From the NCBI GenBank assembly GCA_030435675.1, contig CM059622.1, forward strand, positions 17,422,001 through 17,486,000: a DNA stretch of 64,000 nucleotides, given 5' to 3'. Each line of letters starts with the position of its first letter. The stretch's first letter is position 1. Under the pieces are notes generated by a model. It had not been told where the DNA came from. It saw only the letters and a list, made by a program, of their open reading frames with translations, and did not search any database. Origin of the DNA: Steinernema hermaphroditum (Eukaryota; Nematoda; Chromadorea; Rhabditida; Steinernematidae). A program made the position numbers and the translations under genes. Below are positions 32,050 to 43,658 of this stretch, one piece after another.

Positions 32050-33533
32050 CTAAACGAAGACAACCGTCGATGGCGTCGAGGAGAGTACATGAAGTGGTCG
32101 CCGCTTGAAGTCCTGGCGCACAAATGATGACGTTTCGGAGAGCGAAGACTCAGCGTCTTCGAAGAAGCCGTCCTCTTCCATCTCATCCAGCGACGATTCG
32201 CTGCTTAGCGATGTACTCTTCTGGAGGCGACTCCGGAGGGTCGTGATGCGCTCGAGGGCAGCGATGCGTTTCATCGCGGAGTCGAGGCGCTTCTCAAGGA
32301 GTTCGTTCTTCGTTGCCAGCAGCTGCTTCTCCTGTTGTTCCTCGCGGAGTTTGGCGTTTGAGCGGATGAACGCCGTTGTCATCTTCTCGTGGTTGCGCAC
32401 GTACACCGATAGTTGCTCTGTGAGGTCTTCGATCTTCTGGTTCAGCGTCGACTTGTCTTTGCCAAGTTTGCGGACAAGGCGTTTGTAATGCTGAAATGGG
32501 TAAAGGTCACGACGAGTACATAAAAGTGCATGTGAGCACAGTAACCAATGACAATTAAGATCTCAAAAAACAAGGATCTGGCATATCGAATTAAAAAACA
32601 TCTGCTTCTTTGTTAAGAATCCCCTATATATAAATGGAGAACCGACGGGTCCGTTGGTCTGTGTGTGTGTGTCTGTGCGTTTTTCCGTGCGCACAGAGAA
32701 AACACCCACACTAAATAAGGACCCCAAGGGGAACCGAACCTGACACCGCCCGTTTACAAACGAAGAACGTTCGCAACGAGCCTCACAGACAGTTGACATG
32801 GTAGCGCTCTACTTCCACTATGTCCCTGGCGAGGCTAAGCTTTAAGTTTTTTTTTGCAGCTTTTCAGTGATTTTTTGCCTATTTTGTAACCAGCAGAGAT
32901 GTCGGTTCGAGTTTCCTGAAACTCTACAGTTTTTTTCGCCCACTTCAGCCATTTACATGAGCGCCAATCTTGCCGCACGCAGGGCTACAGTTTTTTGGCC
33001 TCCAACTAACAGGGCTATGAGCTACTTGGCTTTCAGTACCTGGAGGGCGCGAATTCGCGCGCAGCCGCGTTTATAACAAATAATTCGACCTACCGTATCC
33101 GGCTTCTCCTTCCCAAATTCGAAGCTCTCCTGCTTCCGAAGCAAAGCAGATGTTGTCGGACGCAGCTTGAACAACTCATCTACATGAGCGGTGAAGTTTT
33201 CGCTAAATAATTGTTGGTTACGGTAGGCCGAGACCGCATGGTCACTCACGGTTGGACCCGGCCACGTGCGGGCTTCGGAGGCGGTTCGGGGTAGGCTTCC
33301 ATGGAGCGCTGGTAGGTAAGGACGGAGTGGTGTGCGCTGCGACTTCGGGGCCGCGAAGTGGATGTAGTGGTGGCGGAAGAGGCCGAGGAGCGCGTGGAGC
33401 ACGTATGGGAGGAGGTCTCTGACGTGGAATCCTAAAGACGATGAGTCATCGGGGGTGGCGACCGGAAAGGGCAACTCACAGAGTCGCTAAGTGTCGACTT
33501 GATCGAGCGGAAGATCTTCTTGAACGAGCTCAT
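32050..33533 (-). CDS. Coiled-coil protein, unrecognised
   Basis: Four exons fit in phase: 33533-33480, 33431-33250, 33202-33094 and 32490-32050, giving 261 aa. It begins MSSFKKIFRSIKSTLSDS, an amphipathic basic segment that could bind membrane. A serine/threonine-rich part and a proline patch (YPEPPPKPARG) follow. A short helical segment (NFTAHVDELFKLRPTTSALLRKQ) leads to a long coiled coil (about aa 118-205, LGKDKSTLNQKIEDL to AALERITTLRSRLQ), and the acidic serine-rich tail ends in VVFV. No catalytic motif is present. A scaffold or cytoskeletal role is possible but unproven. Intron 3 (33093-32491) carries a dispersed repeat. The gene is convergent with the EME1-like gene. Confidence 0.8.
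32925..33085 (-). repeat. Dispersed repeat, copy 2
   Basis: Minus strand sequence aaacgcggctgcgcgcgaattcgcgccctccaggtactgaaagccaag matches 8088-8140, and later parts (ggcaagattggcgctcatgtaaatggctgaa) match up to about 8190. It lies within intron 3 of the coiled-coil gene. The core gcgcgaattcgcgc is a perfect palindrome. Confidence 0.65.
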
Positions 33534-35166
33534 GACTCAATGTTGTCGGACGATCTGAAAGCGGTGCTTAACTCGATTAGGCGACAAGGGACTGACGAAG
33601 GCGGATAAGAGGCGTTAAGAGGCGCGGCTTCGCTTTGTGACTCGGGCCGCGGTCGCGCCTCGGAGCGATCGCCTAGGCGATTAGGCGTGTGCACGCGCAA
33701 TTATCACGTCGAAGACCCTTCGCACTGTTTACAATCGCCAAGTATGAAGTTTACAGGGGAAACATTCCGAAGCGGATGATTTATGGTCTACATTTATCTT
33801 TGTTAAGTTTCTCAAGACCAACCATTCTCTGCTAAAAAGTACACTCTCTTATCAGCATCACTGTTTCTCCAAAATGAACGCTTATCTTTGCATGATATGG
33901 TACATGATAATTTTTTCCATGCAATGCACTGTTCCATGTCCTCTACTGTACAGCTACAGCAGTTGGGATTACACACGCTCAGGACGGTCGCACAAGGCCA
34001 ATCACGACCATTCACCATCCACGACCATGTCTATGTCATACAATAATATGCCAAGAGAATTCACCACGGCCAAAAAGACTCCCCATAAAAAACTCCCTAC
34101 CGTATAACAACGAAAACAAAGCAGCTATGGACGATAGCCGCCTAAAGCAATTGCGATAATAAGCTTATGGGGGAATAACTTGAATTATTAAGCCTTATTT
34201 TCCAGATGTTTTCAAGCTTTTGTTTTCAATAACCCGGACACCTGAGCCTACGTAAACGGTGCCGTTAAGATCTATCGATGCTTTCCTGTCAAAACAGTTG
34301 TGACGCACGACACGAAAACAGTTAGGTTGAATAGTGGAATTCTCAATTACGGAAGAGAGGCTAAAAGACAGCTTCTGGGAAGCGATGGGGTCTGAGGCGC
34401 TGAAAGGCGTCAAGAGAAACGGCATGCTTTCACAGCTCGCCTCCCTTAAACCCACGAGTGGGCGTTTTTAATTAGCACTTGGCACGGCTCTTGATGAAGC
34501 GCTTCGCACCATCGAAAGACGAGAGTTTAATTTCGAGGAATGAGGTTCTTACATCAAGAGGAATGTATCACCATTCTTCTGTTAGGTTCGAAACGTTCCT
34601 ATTCTAAAAGTGATGGTAATCCTACCTTACGGATCCTCACATATATATAATTTCACAATACAAACAATACAAAGTGATTATACCCCCGGGGCATAGACTT
34701 ACCCTAACATGTGTCCACATCTATCGGACCTCATTAAAAAGGTGGCGATCATCGTGTAAAACATACTTACATAAGCGCTAGGTGTACTCAAGTAATAAAG
34801 TTTCATTTCACGGCGTAAAGACTATGAGAATGACATTCGCTGAGAATATAAGGTTATATATCTTTAAGTGGCACTTTTCGACGAACTTCTTTTCTGCACT
34901 AAGACACTAAAGTGCATTAAGTTGTCCTTGTCCGCAACAAAGGAGTAGGCGGTCGACTACAATTGAAAGATTAGGCGTGGGCACCTAAGCAATTCGATAT
35001 TGGTTCTAAGGTTCTCGGCAAACATAGTTGGAATTCTTAGGCAGAGGTGGATTTTCTTTTATGGACACTAATCCCCTGAACTCCGTGAATGGCGCGGGCC
35101 TCTGACAGCCGGATACCGCTCGGTTCTGAACGTGGCGACCACGTAAATAATGTTAAGACGTACTAC

Positions 35167-35298
35167 GTCCTCGTCTCCAGGTCAACCCCTATGGCGACAT
35201 TGAGGAGACGAAGCGTTGGGTACCACGGGGGGCCGTCTAGACTGGAAGCGCTTCGTCTTCTAATTCTACCGTAGGGGTTGACGTGGACGAGGAGAATG
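35167..35298. repeat. Long imperfect hairpin
   Basis: tcctcgtctccaggtcaacccctatgg near 35167 pairs with ctaccgtaggggttgacgtggacgagga ending near 35293. Inside it, gaggagacgaagcg pairs with cgcttcgtcttc. The arms are about 50 nt with few mismatches, and the loop is taccacggggggccgtctag. Confidence 0.65.
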
Positions 35299-36394
35299 GC
35301 CTCGGAGATGGACTCTTATTCTTCGATACTCGATGCCGTTCCAATAGACGTCTCCCAAAAAGCTCATATTTCACGGATATGATACATTTCATTCATACTA
35401 CACATGTGCCAAAATTCCATCAAACTTAAGACTACATGAAATGATTATTTTGAAAAAAATGAGTTCCACAGTAGGCATGCGAGCCTATGATCAGCCTTTT
35501 AAAACACTTTTACAGGAGCGCTTTGTATGATGATCTAGATACCAATTTAGAACGAATAGATGATTCATCGTTGTAGTGCTATTCCAAAGTTCACGGGAAG
35601 GCCGAGTGAGTTCTACACTCATAAAACAAATCTTCGCACTATTTACAATGTCGAAGTGAAACGTTTGCGAGCGAAATATGCATAGGCACCCCGTCGGTTT
35701 AGGGTCCGAGGAAGCGCGGCATACGCTTGATTACCGAATACTTGTATGACAAATACGGTAAATATTTGCGCAACGGCTAGACAAGAGAGCCGGCTAGCGG
35801 CGTGGCGCGCTAAAAATACGGACGAATGGCGGCGAATGGAGGCCGAAGATTAGAGTGAAGAGGGAGGAGGTTAAAGGACGCTGATGAGTGGAGGTGATCG
35901 TATGGGAGCGCATCCGGTTCCGGGGGCCATAGGCCACGGCGCTCCCAGCGAGGCGCCGTTGTTTGGACACGGAATTAGGGTGTGAAGCGCGCAAGTTCCC
36001 ATTTTTCGGCTCGAACGGCGCTGTCGAGTGATAGGTGTACGCATGCGAACATCCGGTTTTCGGCGGCCCTCCGCAATTTCCCACGATTTTAGGCGCTCCG
36101 GCAATGTTTGTACTGTGAAATTCGATGCTCAACGAAAGGTGTGAATTTGTCGCGAGCAATGGGCAAATTTTGGTTTACGGGATTAGGCGGGACATGTTAA
36201 CAGGTTGTACGTTGGCGGGACGGAAGTTCACGCCTACAGGTGAGCAACTTCCCGTGTGCGTATGCAGAATAATGAAAATGTCAACAAACTTCTAAGATAA
36301 GTACATTCAAATGATGAAAGTGCATGTTGTTGGAGAAGTTACGCAAACAATGATAACGGACTTTCTTTTATCAATAACAATTATCCGAAGAAAA

Positions 36395-36870
36395 GGTCAA
36401 AATGCCATTCCATGACAATTATACGTAATTCTGCACACGTGCTAAGCTATCAAGACTGCAGAGCTCGCCCTTCGGATCGTTTAAAATTAATATCCATGAG
36501 ACAGTATGGACGTTAGCCTGTTCGAAAAATTACGCTACCGAGCTCGCTTAAAACCCACAGTCATGAACTCTGCCACTAATGTCGAGGACTTCGATGAAGC
36601 AAGCGGAACTTCACCTGAAAAAAAAAACTCGGAAAAGCGAAAGTTTTGACAAGTGGTCATGCCGGCCAGAATGGCAGAAGGGAAGATGGCGACACCGAGC
36701 GTAGGAAACAAGGCAGCCATGGTTAGATTAGCGGTGCAACATGTAACTGGTAGATAGCGAAAATAAAAAAGCTCAAAATGTCATTCCATGATGAAATATT
36801 ATCGTTTACCATATGCTAAGCTACCAAGACAGGGCTCACCCTTCAGGCTCACTTAAAAGTAACAGCCATG
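36395..36870 (+). repeat. Direct duplication, about 105 bp, two copies
   Basis: tcaaaatgccattccatgac...gtgctaagctatcaagactgcagagctcgcccttcgg (36397-36478) recurs as tcaaaatgtcattccatgat...atgctaagctaccaagacagggctcacccttcagg (36773-36847), followed in both by ttaaaa and ccatga. A partial third piece, acagggctcgcttaaaattaatagcc (36901-36926), abuts the hAT insertion. Confidence 0.7.
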
Positions 36871-36950
36871 ACCTCGAGCTCGGACTCGGACTAGGCCTAG
36901 ACAGGGCTCGCTTAAAATTAATAGCCCTAAGCAGAGATAGGAAACGAGTC

Positions 36951-37170
36951 CGAAATCCAAACGAGTCCGAGTCCGAGTCCGGACTCGTTTCTGAATTCCA
37001 AACGAGTCCGAGTCCGAGTCCGGACTCGTTTCTGATTCCCAAACGAGTCCGAGTCCGAGTCCGGACTCGTTTCAAAATTTCTATCGAGTCCGAGTCCGAG
37101 TCCGGACTCGTTTGCGATTCAGAAACGAATCCGAGTCCGAGTCCGGACTCGAAAAATTTTCCCGGACTCG
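36951..37170. repeat. Left subterminal palindromic array of the hAT element
   Basis: Five units with a 41-bp period. Each has acgagtccgagtccgagtcc followed by ggactcgttt and an AT-rich spacer, so the outer parts can pair as cgagtccgg/ccggactcg. hAT transposases bind repeated subterminal motifs, so these are probable transposase-binding sites. Confidence 0.85.
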
Positions 37171-37298
37171 AGTCCAAAACGAGTCTGAATTGCAAATTTT
37201 GGCGGAAGAGTTGCAGATTGACAGTGTTTCCGGCTCATTTCCTTACTTTTATGGCAACAAACAGGTAATAATCAGTAACAACAACAGGCTAAAAAGCA

Positions 37299-39513
37299 TC
37301 AACAATTGGATAAGAACTTGGAGTTCATGGCTAAGAACGTTCTGGTCCGTAAAGTTCCATCCGACACTCTATTTCGACGTCCTGTCGAAAAAATAGTTGC
37401 AAGAGAGAATGTTCTCTCCGACGACGCGCTGCTCGCTGGGACGGAGAGGAATCTCAGTGCCACTTCGCGCAGTTTGGGCATCATCGTCACCTAAAATCAC
37501 TATGAGATTAATGCGTTATGATCAACTCTACCTGTTCTTGTGAAGCCCAAAAGTCCAGTGCAGATTGACCAACAAACTTGGTGCGTTCTTTTCTGTATAT
37601 ATCGAGCTCTTTTCGTAGAATATCCTTATCAGAAGCTGCTCCGGAGAGTGCGTGACGCATATTGGCAGCATCTTCCAACAGATCACGACAGAAGGATGGA
37701 ACATTGCTTCTATCTTGTGATGGTGTACACATTTCGTCAACTAGTTGAACTTCTTCCACATCATCTGATATAGGTTTTCGGGCGACAGCAGTAATCATTC
37801 GTTCAACCTCTGCTTGTTCAAGTGGATTCAGAGCAAAATCATACACGGGATCAAGATATGTGCTGATCAAGTAACGTTCGTCAAATTCGCTGGTGCCAAA
37901 TTTGAACCTTGTTTTCAGTTCTCGTGAGAGAGCGATGCTGACTTCGTCTTTTGTCCGCTTCTGAAATTCCCACCAAGCTTAAATTGGTTAATTACGTAAC
38001 TGGGTTTACCTCCAAATACAGAAGTTGGCTTTTTATGAACGGGAAGACATGGCTTATTGTAACATCAGTTTCAAGTTCCATCTTTCTTGTGAATTCTTCA
38101 TACGGCTTCATAATATCTAGCACTTTGTTTACGAAAACCAGATCCCGCGAAGGTAAAGCTTCTCTTTCGAGGTAAGAACAGACATCTTGTAATTTGTCCC
38201 ACACGACAACGAGCCGACGGAATACGTAATAGATGTAGTTCCATCTATAAAGACAATACACACTTATTAACAGCGATCTTACCTACCTCGTTCGAGACGG
38301 CAAGACAAGAGTGAGACCGCTTCTAGTCAATAGTTCCCGCATACAAGTTGAACTATGCCGAAAGTTGCGCACGAAGAGCAAAATGGAGTCAACACGGCCA
38401 TCTGCATCCAACACATCAGTTACAATCTTCTTCAGAACTAGCTGCATTGTGTGAATTACACAGGACAGCCTCTTCGGCATCACAATAACGTCGAATTCGT
38501 CTTCGGCGATGTCGAACAAGGCTCCATGGTGGTTTACGTCGACATCGCCGTTGGTCACGTCCTCATCATCGCTTCCTTCCGTCTCGTTCAGTTGGTATTC
38601 GTCTTCATCGGTGAATGCTTTAACGACGTTTGCTCCATTGTCAGTGATTACGGCAGTAATTTTCTCCAGAGACAAGTCGTAGTCCATCAGAACCCTGAAA
38701 TGTGGATGAATGGCTTCAAACTACAACGTGACTTACGTGTCGACAGCTCCTCTAACGACTTCCGCATAATGACGGTCCTTGATGGGTACCATGTCTAGAA
38801 GCGCGGTCACGAGTTTTCCGGTGGGTTCGTCGACGAAGTGAGCCGTGACGGCGATGAACGACTTGGAAAGTCCTTTGTTGGTCCATAAGTCAGTTGTTAA
38901 CGACAGACCATTCGCAGCTAGCAAACGCTTCTTCAAGGCCGTCCTACCATCCTCGAAGCGTTTCTTCACTTCAGTCTTCAGAGATTTAACACACGGCGGC
39001 TTGAATGAGAGGGACTCCGCGAAGCCGCGAAATTGTGGGGCTTCAACCAGACTCGTTGAAATCGTTGTCTGCGAAAACAAGTCGATCAACCAATCCATGG
39101 CCGCTGCATTTCGGTCGACACAGAATTTTTTGATCAGAGGATGGCCCTGAGATCCGTCACCCTTCTTGACTTCAACAGTTTCACTGTGTAGAATAGGATG
39201 TTTCGTCCTAAGGTGCTTCCTCATGGAGCTGCTGACTCGTCCTGAGAGCTCCACTTTGCAAGTTCTGAAATTCTTGTTTGAGTTCGCTCAAGGTAACTTA
39301 AACTTACTTGCAACGAACGCCTTTATCAACTTGTTCGAAAAATTGCCAGACCGATTCCGTTCTTCGATCCTTGCGCTTCTGTCCACCAACACTAATGAAT
39401 ACCGGGACGGTAACATTGTCTTCTGTTGGCGTCGACTGGGAGCCCGAGTGCGACGTAGAGTCCGGCTCTTCTTCACGACTGCCAGTTGAGATAGCATCAA
39501 GTCCATCCTCCAT
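37299..39513 (-). CDS. hAT-family transposase
   Basis: Six exons keep phase: 39513-39308, 39264-38737, 38694-38287, 38244-38010, 37960-37532 and 37490-37299, giving 665 aa without an internal stop. A BED zinc finger spans about aa 52-90. It has the SVWQFFEQV lead and a C-x2-C pair formed across the first intron, and ends HLRTKHP. The RNase H-like catalytic core follows, with SLTTDLWTNK and AVITDNGANVVKAF, and then the CVIHTMQLVLKK segment. The C-terminal dimerisation region includes LREVALRFLSVPASSASSERTFSLA. This is the usual domain order and length. The DDE residues cannot be assigned exactly without alignment, but each region is present. Introns of 35-50 bp match those of host genes. Confidence 0.93.
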
Positions 39514-39837
39514 TATTAGCTGAAATTTACATCATGACGAAAAGGACTAGGACGGGCACACGTAAATCATGAGAGAAACTCGAATAGAAGCCCAGAATCG
39601 AGACATTGAAATCACAATAGCCTTCAGTAATTTTTTAAAGTATGTTTGCTTCAATCAAAAATTACGGGCAGATTCAATCAAAAATTACAGGCGAAATGGG
39701 AATTGGGTCGAATGGGCTTACTGGGCGAAAAGTACTTGAAAATGATACGCAGCAAACAATAGCTGCAAAACTCAGATGAACGCGCGCGCAAACGGTCGAC
39801 CGTAACCGCCCGTTGCCACTGAAGGTGTGGCGCGACG

Positions 39838-40170
39838 GGACTCGTTTCCGGATTTTCAAACGAGTCCGAGTCCGAGTCCGGACTCGTTTCAAAATTCCTA
39901 TCGAGTCCGAGTCCGAGTCCGGACTCGTTTGCGATTCCCAAACGAGTCCGAGTCCGAGTCCGGACTCGTTTCAAAATTTCTATCGAGTCCGAGTCCGGAC
40001 TCGTTTCTGAATTCCAAACGAGTCCGAGTCCGAGTCCGGACTCGTTTCAAAATTTCTATCGAGTCCGAGTCCGAGTCCGGACTCGATCCCGAAAAACCCA
40101 TCGAGTCCGAGTCCGAGTCTCGAGTCTCGAGTCCGGACCAACGAGTCCGGACTCGTTTTCGGACTCGTTC
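39838..40170. repeat. Right subterminal palindromic array of the hAT element
   Basis: About seven units of the same acgagtccgagtccgagtccggactcgttt type as the left array, with some shortened units. It ends in a denser run of gagtctcgagtc and cggactcg next to the terminal repeat. It is longer than the left array. Confidence 0.85.
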
Positions 40171-40187
40171 CCATCTCTGGCCCTAAG

Positions 40188-43100
40188 CCAAGCCTCGATG
40201 TTAGGCCATGTGCAAAAAAAATGAATACGGGACTCGCTTCGCCCCGCAACCCTGTCAGAACGTCAGCAACCGTGGATGATTAATAACTCAACTAACTATT
40301 GCGAGGTATGCCCCAGCGTGAAAGTAAATTAAATTTTTGAAACGGCGTTAAATGGATCAACTATAACTCAATAGCATACCGTCTTCAATTCAATTAACAT
40401 GACGGGGTTTGATCCTGATCTTTTGGACTGTTTGTTACTTCTGAGGTAGATAGAATGTGAACCTAGAAAGCATTCAGGGTACGCCAAAAGTTGTGAACAC
40501 AGGCATTAGCTAGCTCATTATATTCGACAAATTTTTTAAATCCGTGGATCGACCTTTCTGCTACTTTCGTAACATACCGTTTTTTATTAATTGTATTGAA
40601 GAGGTATGTTATTAAAAGTCTCTCGGTTTATTGGTCATTGCTTTTCTGAGTTTTCTAATGTGCTGCTGAATCACACACTTACGCACGATTAAACAATGAG
40701 AAAGAGTTATTCATGAAGCGTGGTCGGAAATGAAGTAATCGGGTTCCGGGCGTTTCGTACTTTAGTCACAACTGCCATTAGAAATGCGGCAATTGCGAAA
40801 TTCTTTCTCACATGGGATTTACAAACGAGGGTTACTTGTTCAGACACCTCCGCTTTTGACGACTGATTCATATTCTCAAAAGAGTTTTCAATGATCATTT
40901 GACGACGACGATGTGAAGGGCAGGGGCTAGCTACGTATGAAATGTGAATGAACATGATCCTCTTGCGAAACATTGACGAAAACGAACATTACTGCATGTG
41001 GATAACTTTAGAGCAGAGATGGTTGGTTTCGCATTCGGAGCCTCCGACTCCTGCTCAGAGGATCAGTTTGCGTTTGTGCTTTGGGGTGTTAAGGTAGAGC
41101 TGTCGACAATTTTTAATAAGATTGATATACCACATTTGCGTCGGAAGGATAGTGATCTTCACTTTTTGAAAATCGAGAAAATCAAAGTTAAAAGGGCTTC
41201 CAAGAATTCCAATAATTTAAGAACGTGAAGGAGATCTCCGTTTTGAAGTTAATTTGATTCACAGAAAAACAATTAAATTTTCTGCGTACGACGCGTCTAG
41301 AAGCCTCATTTTAAAAACACCACGCGTTTGAATCATGCATATAAGATAGAAAATCTAAGTTATCCATGGAATCGATTTTCGCGGAAGATCGAAGATCCAC
41401 TCCTATGCGCAATATGGCCACTATTTGTGATATATCCGATAAGCAGAACACCTCATAAACCTGTTGCCTGTTCTCTAAAAATACATATAGTATATTGCAA
41501 TAGATTTATTATGCCCCTTCATGGCGCAGAAGATGTCCCACGAAAAGAAAACAATTGAATTTCAGTAAATACACGTCCATATACACATTTATAAACCTAC
41601 GTACAAGGGGAGGAACTGAGGAACAAAGTTTTGCCTGTTCAAACTCAACTTGTGTACCGCATGGGCAAACCTTGCGGACACATTATTTGCCCAGAAAAAG
41701 TTAGCCCCGCGATTTGCAAGCGTCAGGTCGATAAGTTAACACTGGTCCGGGTTACGCTGCTTGTGCAAATAAGGCTCAAGTGTTTCAACTATGGGCAACT
41801 TCGGGTAAGTACCGTAATAGTCTAGTATTTCTGCACCCTTCATCACTGTCTGTTTACCTTAGAAGGGATGTCACGGGTAATAAGTCTCTCCAATGGAATT
41901 TAGAACGATAGAAGATGATTCAAGAGTTCGTTCCTCGGTCGCTTTCGGGTTCCTGGATTAAACTCACATTAGTCAGCGCGCAAAGTTCATCTTGGTGTTT
42001 GTTCATCTCATGTGAGACGCCCTCGCAGCTCGTAAACGCGTCACACCGTTGCGGTTCGCAAACCACAAGACCGCTTGGCTTTGCACATAGAAGTTGAAAA
42101 ACGAAGAAGCACTGGACCTTCAGCGTTCGACCTTCAGCTTTAGGGCCACACACCTTCATAAAACTAAAGCCATTGTAAGCCAAGAAGAGCCAAGTGGGCT
42201 GATCGATCCTCATGAAGAACATCGAACTGTGCTCTTTTCTTGGAACGGCTTGCAATATACGACTGATTCTTCTAGAAAACTATAAAGAAACTAGGAAACT
42301 AGGCCCAGTTCTTAAGCTACGCTAGGAAGTCTGTGCGTATCTAGCATCCTTATACCGGAGACGGACAACGAGGTGATCGGAGAACATTCCTATTGGCCAA
42401 GTTAGGAGAAATATTGCACAAATAAAGGTCAATATGTTCATGAGTGATAAGTTTCCCAGGTTTATTATGTCGGGCTCTCTTAGCGATAGGTTGTTGTAGC
42501 AAAATTTTTCTTCGTTGTAGCAAAATTAGTCGATGACTTTAAGCGCTCTTGGGACACTGTAATTGAAAACACGATTATACTGATCAATAGTATCAATCGG
42601 TTGCGCGACCGATAAATTTACGAAGGGTAAGATTTCGACTTCACTTGAGCCTCACTCTTCATAAATGCCGCGTGGTAAGTGGCTAAACCGAATACCGTTT
42701 TCTACACACAAAAGTACTTAGGCGCATAAACAACCTAGTTTCAGTGACTTCGTTATAGCCAATTCAAAGGTAAGGTTTATTGAAAAAAAGTTTATCTGAA
42801 GTTTTGTAAGTTTATCAAATGTTCTGAGTAAAAAACCGCGGACAGAATTTAGCTTAAAAATACAAAACTTCGTTAGTTCACATGATCACTGCTTATCTAA
42901 CCTCTGCATCTGTTTACAGAGGAATAGCGGTCGAAAAAACCACCGCAACCTGTCTCGGCCGGTGTTGGAATGCGGTCGAAGATTCGAGTAATAAACACAG
43001 GATTACGGGGATAAGTCTCGGCAATGAGAATGTGGCAGAGATTAGTTCAAGGATTTACAGCTTTATAACAATAAATCGTCGTTAAAAGCAGAGATTATAA

Positions 43101-43658
43101 ATGAACTAAGAAGTCCACTTTGAACAAAAGGGGCTTATGGTGAGGATCGGCGATCAGGATTTCGGACGAGGATTAGGTCTATGTTAGGATGTATTTGACT
43201 GTGGCCTCCGACTACTGAGGACCGTTTGAAAGAGCCTAAGAATTGTTAAGCATGGATTTAAGAGGGCAAAGACTGCTTGAGGGTATTGCATGAAAGAGCA
43301 GCGAGATGGAGGATACTGTAGGATAAAAGACCAAAAGCCGGCGCCTAAATGCTTAATGAATTCCTCCAAACAATATTTCTTTAGATGATTAGGAAAATGA
43401 GAGATTGAGAAGCGATTATGCGACCAGCGTTTGCCTAAAAATCAACATTCATATTCATGCACCGATCCTTCAGAATCTTTCTTTGACTTTATTTACAAAA
43501 TATGAAACAATTCCTAGAGACTGGCACTTAATTTGTACAGCACGATTGTGAGAAAATGGCAAACGGTGAGCAAAGTGTGTTACAGTCGAATTTAGTCATG
43601 TGGCTAGGCAGTGAGTATAATACGGGATTTTCGAAGTGAAAAGTTGGGATCGCAGAAT
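40188..43658. other. Gene-poor interval
   Basis: About 3.4 kb of mostly AT-rich sequence with no supported exon chain. Open frames, for example a cysteine-containing one at 41920-42255 on the minus strand, lack splice sites or family signals that I can recognise. Confidence 0.5.

Larger units (their letters stand above)
33534..36923. other. Gene-poor interval
   Basis: No exon chain was found. Two structured stretches are listed separately: a long hairpin at 35167-35298 and a direct duplication at 36395-36500 / 36770-36870. A GC-rich patch at 35780-36130 might be promoter or unrecognised exon sequence. Confidence 0.5.
36924..40187 (-). mobile_element. Complete autonomous hAT transposon with target-site duplication
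   Basis: The element proper is 36932-40179 (3248 bp). An exact 8-bp target-site duplication, gccctaag, flanks it at 36924-36931 and 40180-40187. The ends are inverted: CAGAGATAGGAAACGAGTCCGAAA on the left, and CAGAGATGGGAACGAGTCCGAAAA read inward from the right. Just inside both ends lie arrays of a palindromic 41-bp unit. The interior encodes an apparently intact transposase on the minus strand. The 8-bp duplication and CAG ends are diagnostic of hAT elements. Everything needed for mobility appears present, and the exact duplication suggests recent insertion. Confidence 0.95.

Noticed and set aside
32620..32790. tatataaa sequence followed by gtctgtgtgtgtgtctgtg in an intron, possibly a Helitron-like or other element end
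   Set aside because: Only one copy is visible and no diagnostic end or target site could be established.
33812..34107. Small overlapping frames on both strands with several cysteines
   Set aside because: No signal peptide, splice structure or family pattern supports either one.
36813..37195. Serine/glutamate-rich open frames over the gagtccg arrays
   Set aside because: They arise from the 41-bp palindromic repeats of the hAT ends and have no start or splice context.
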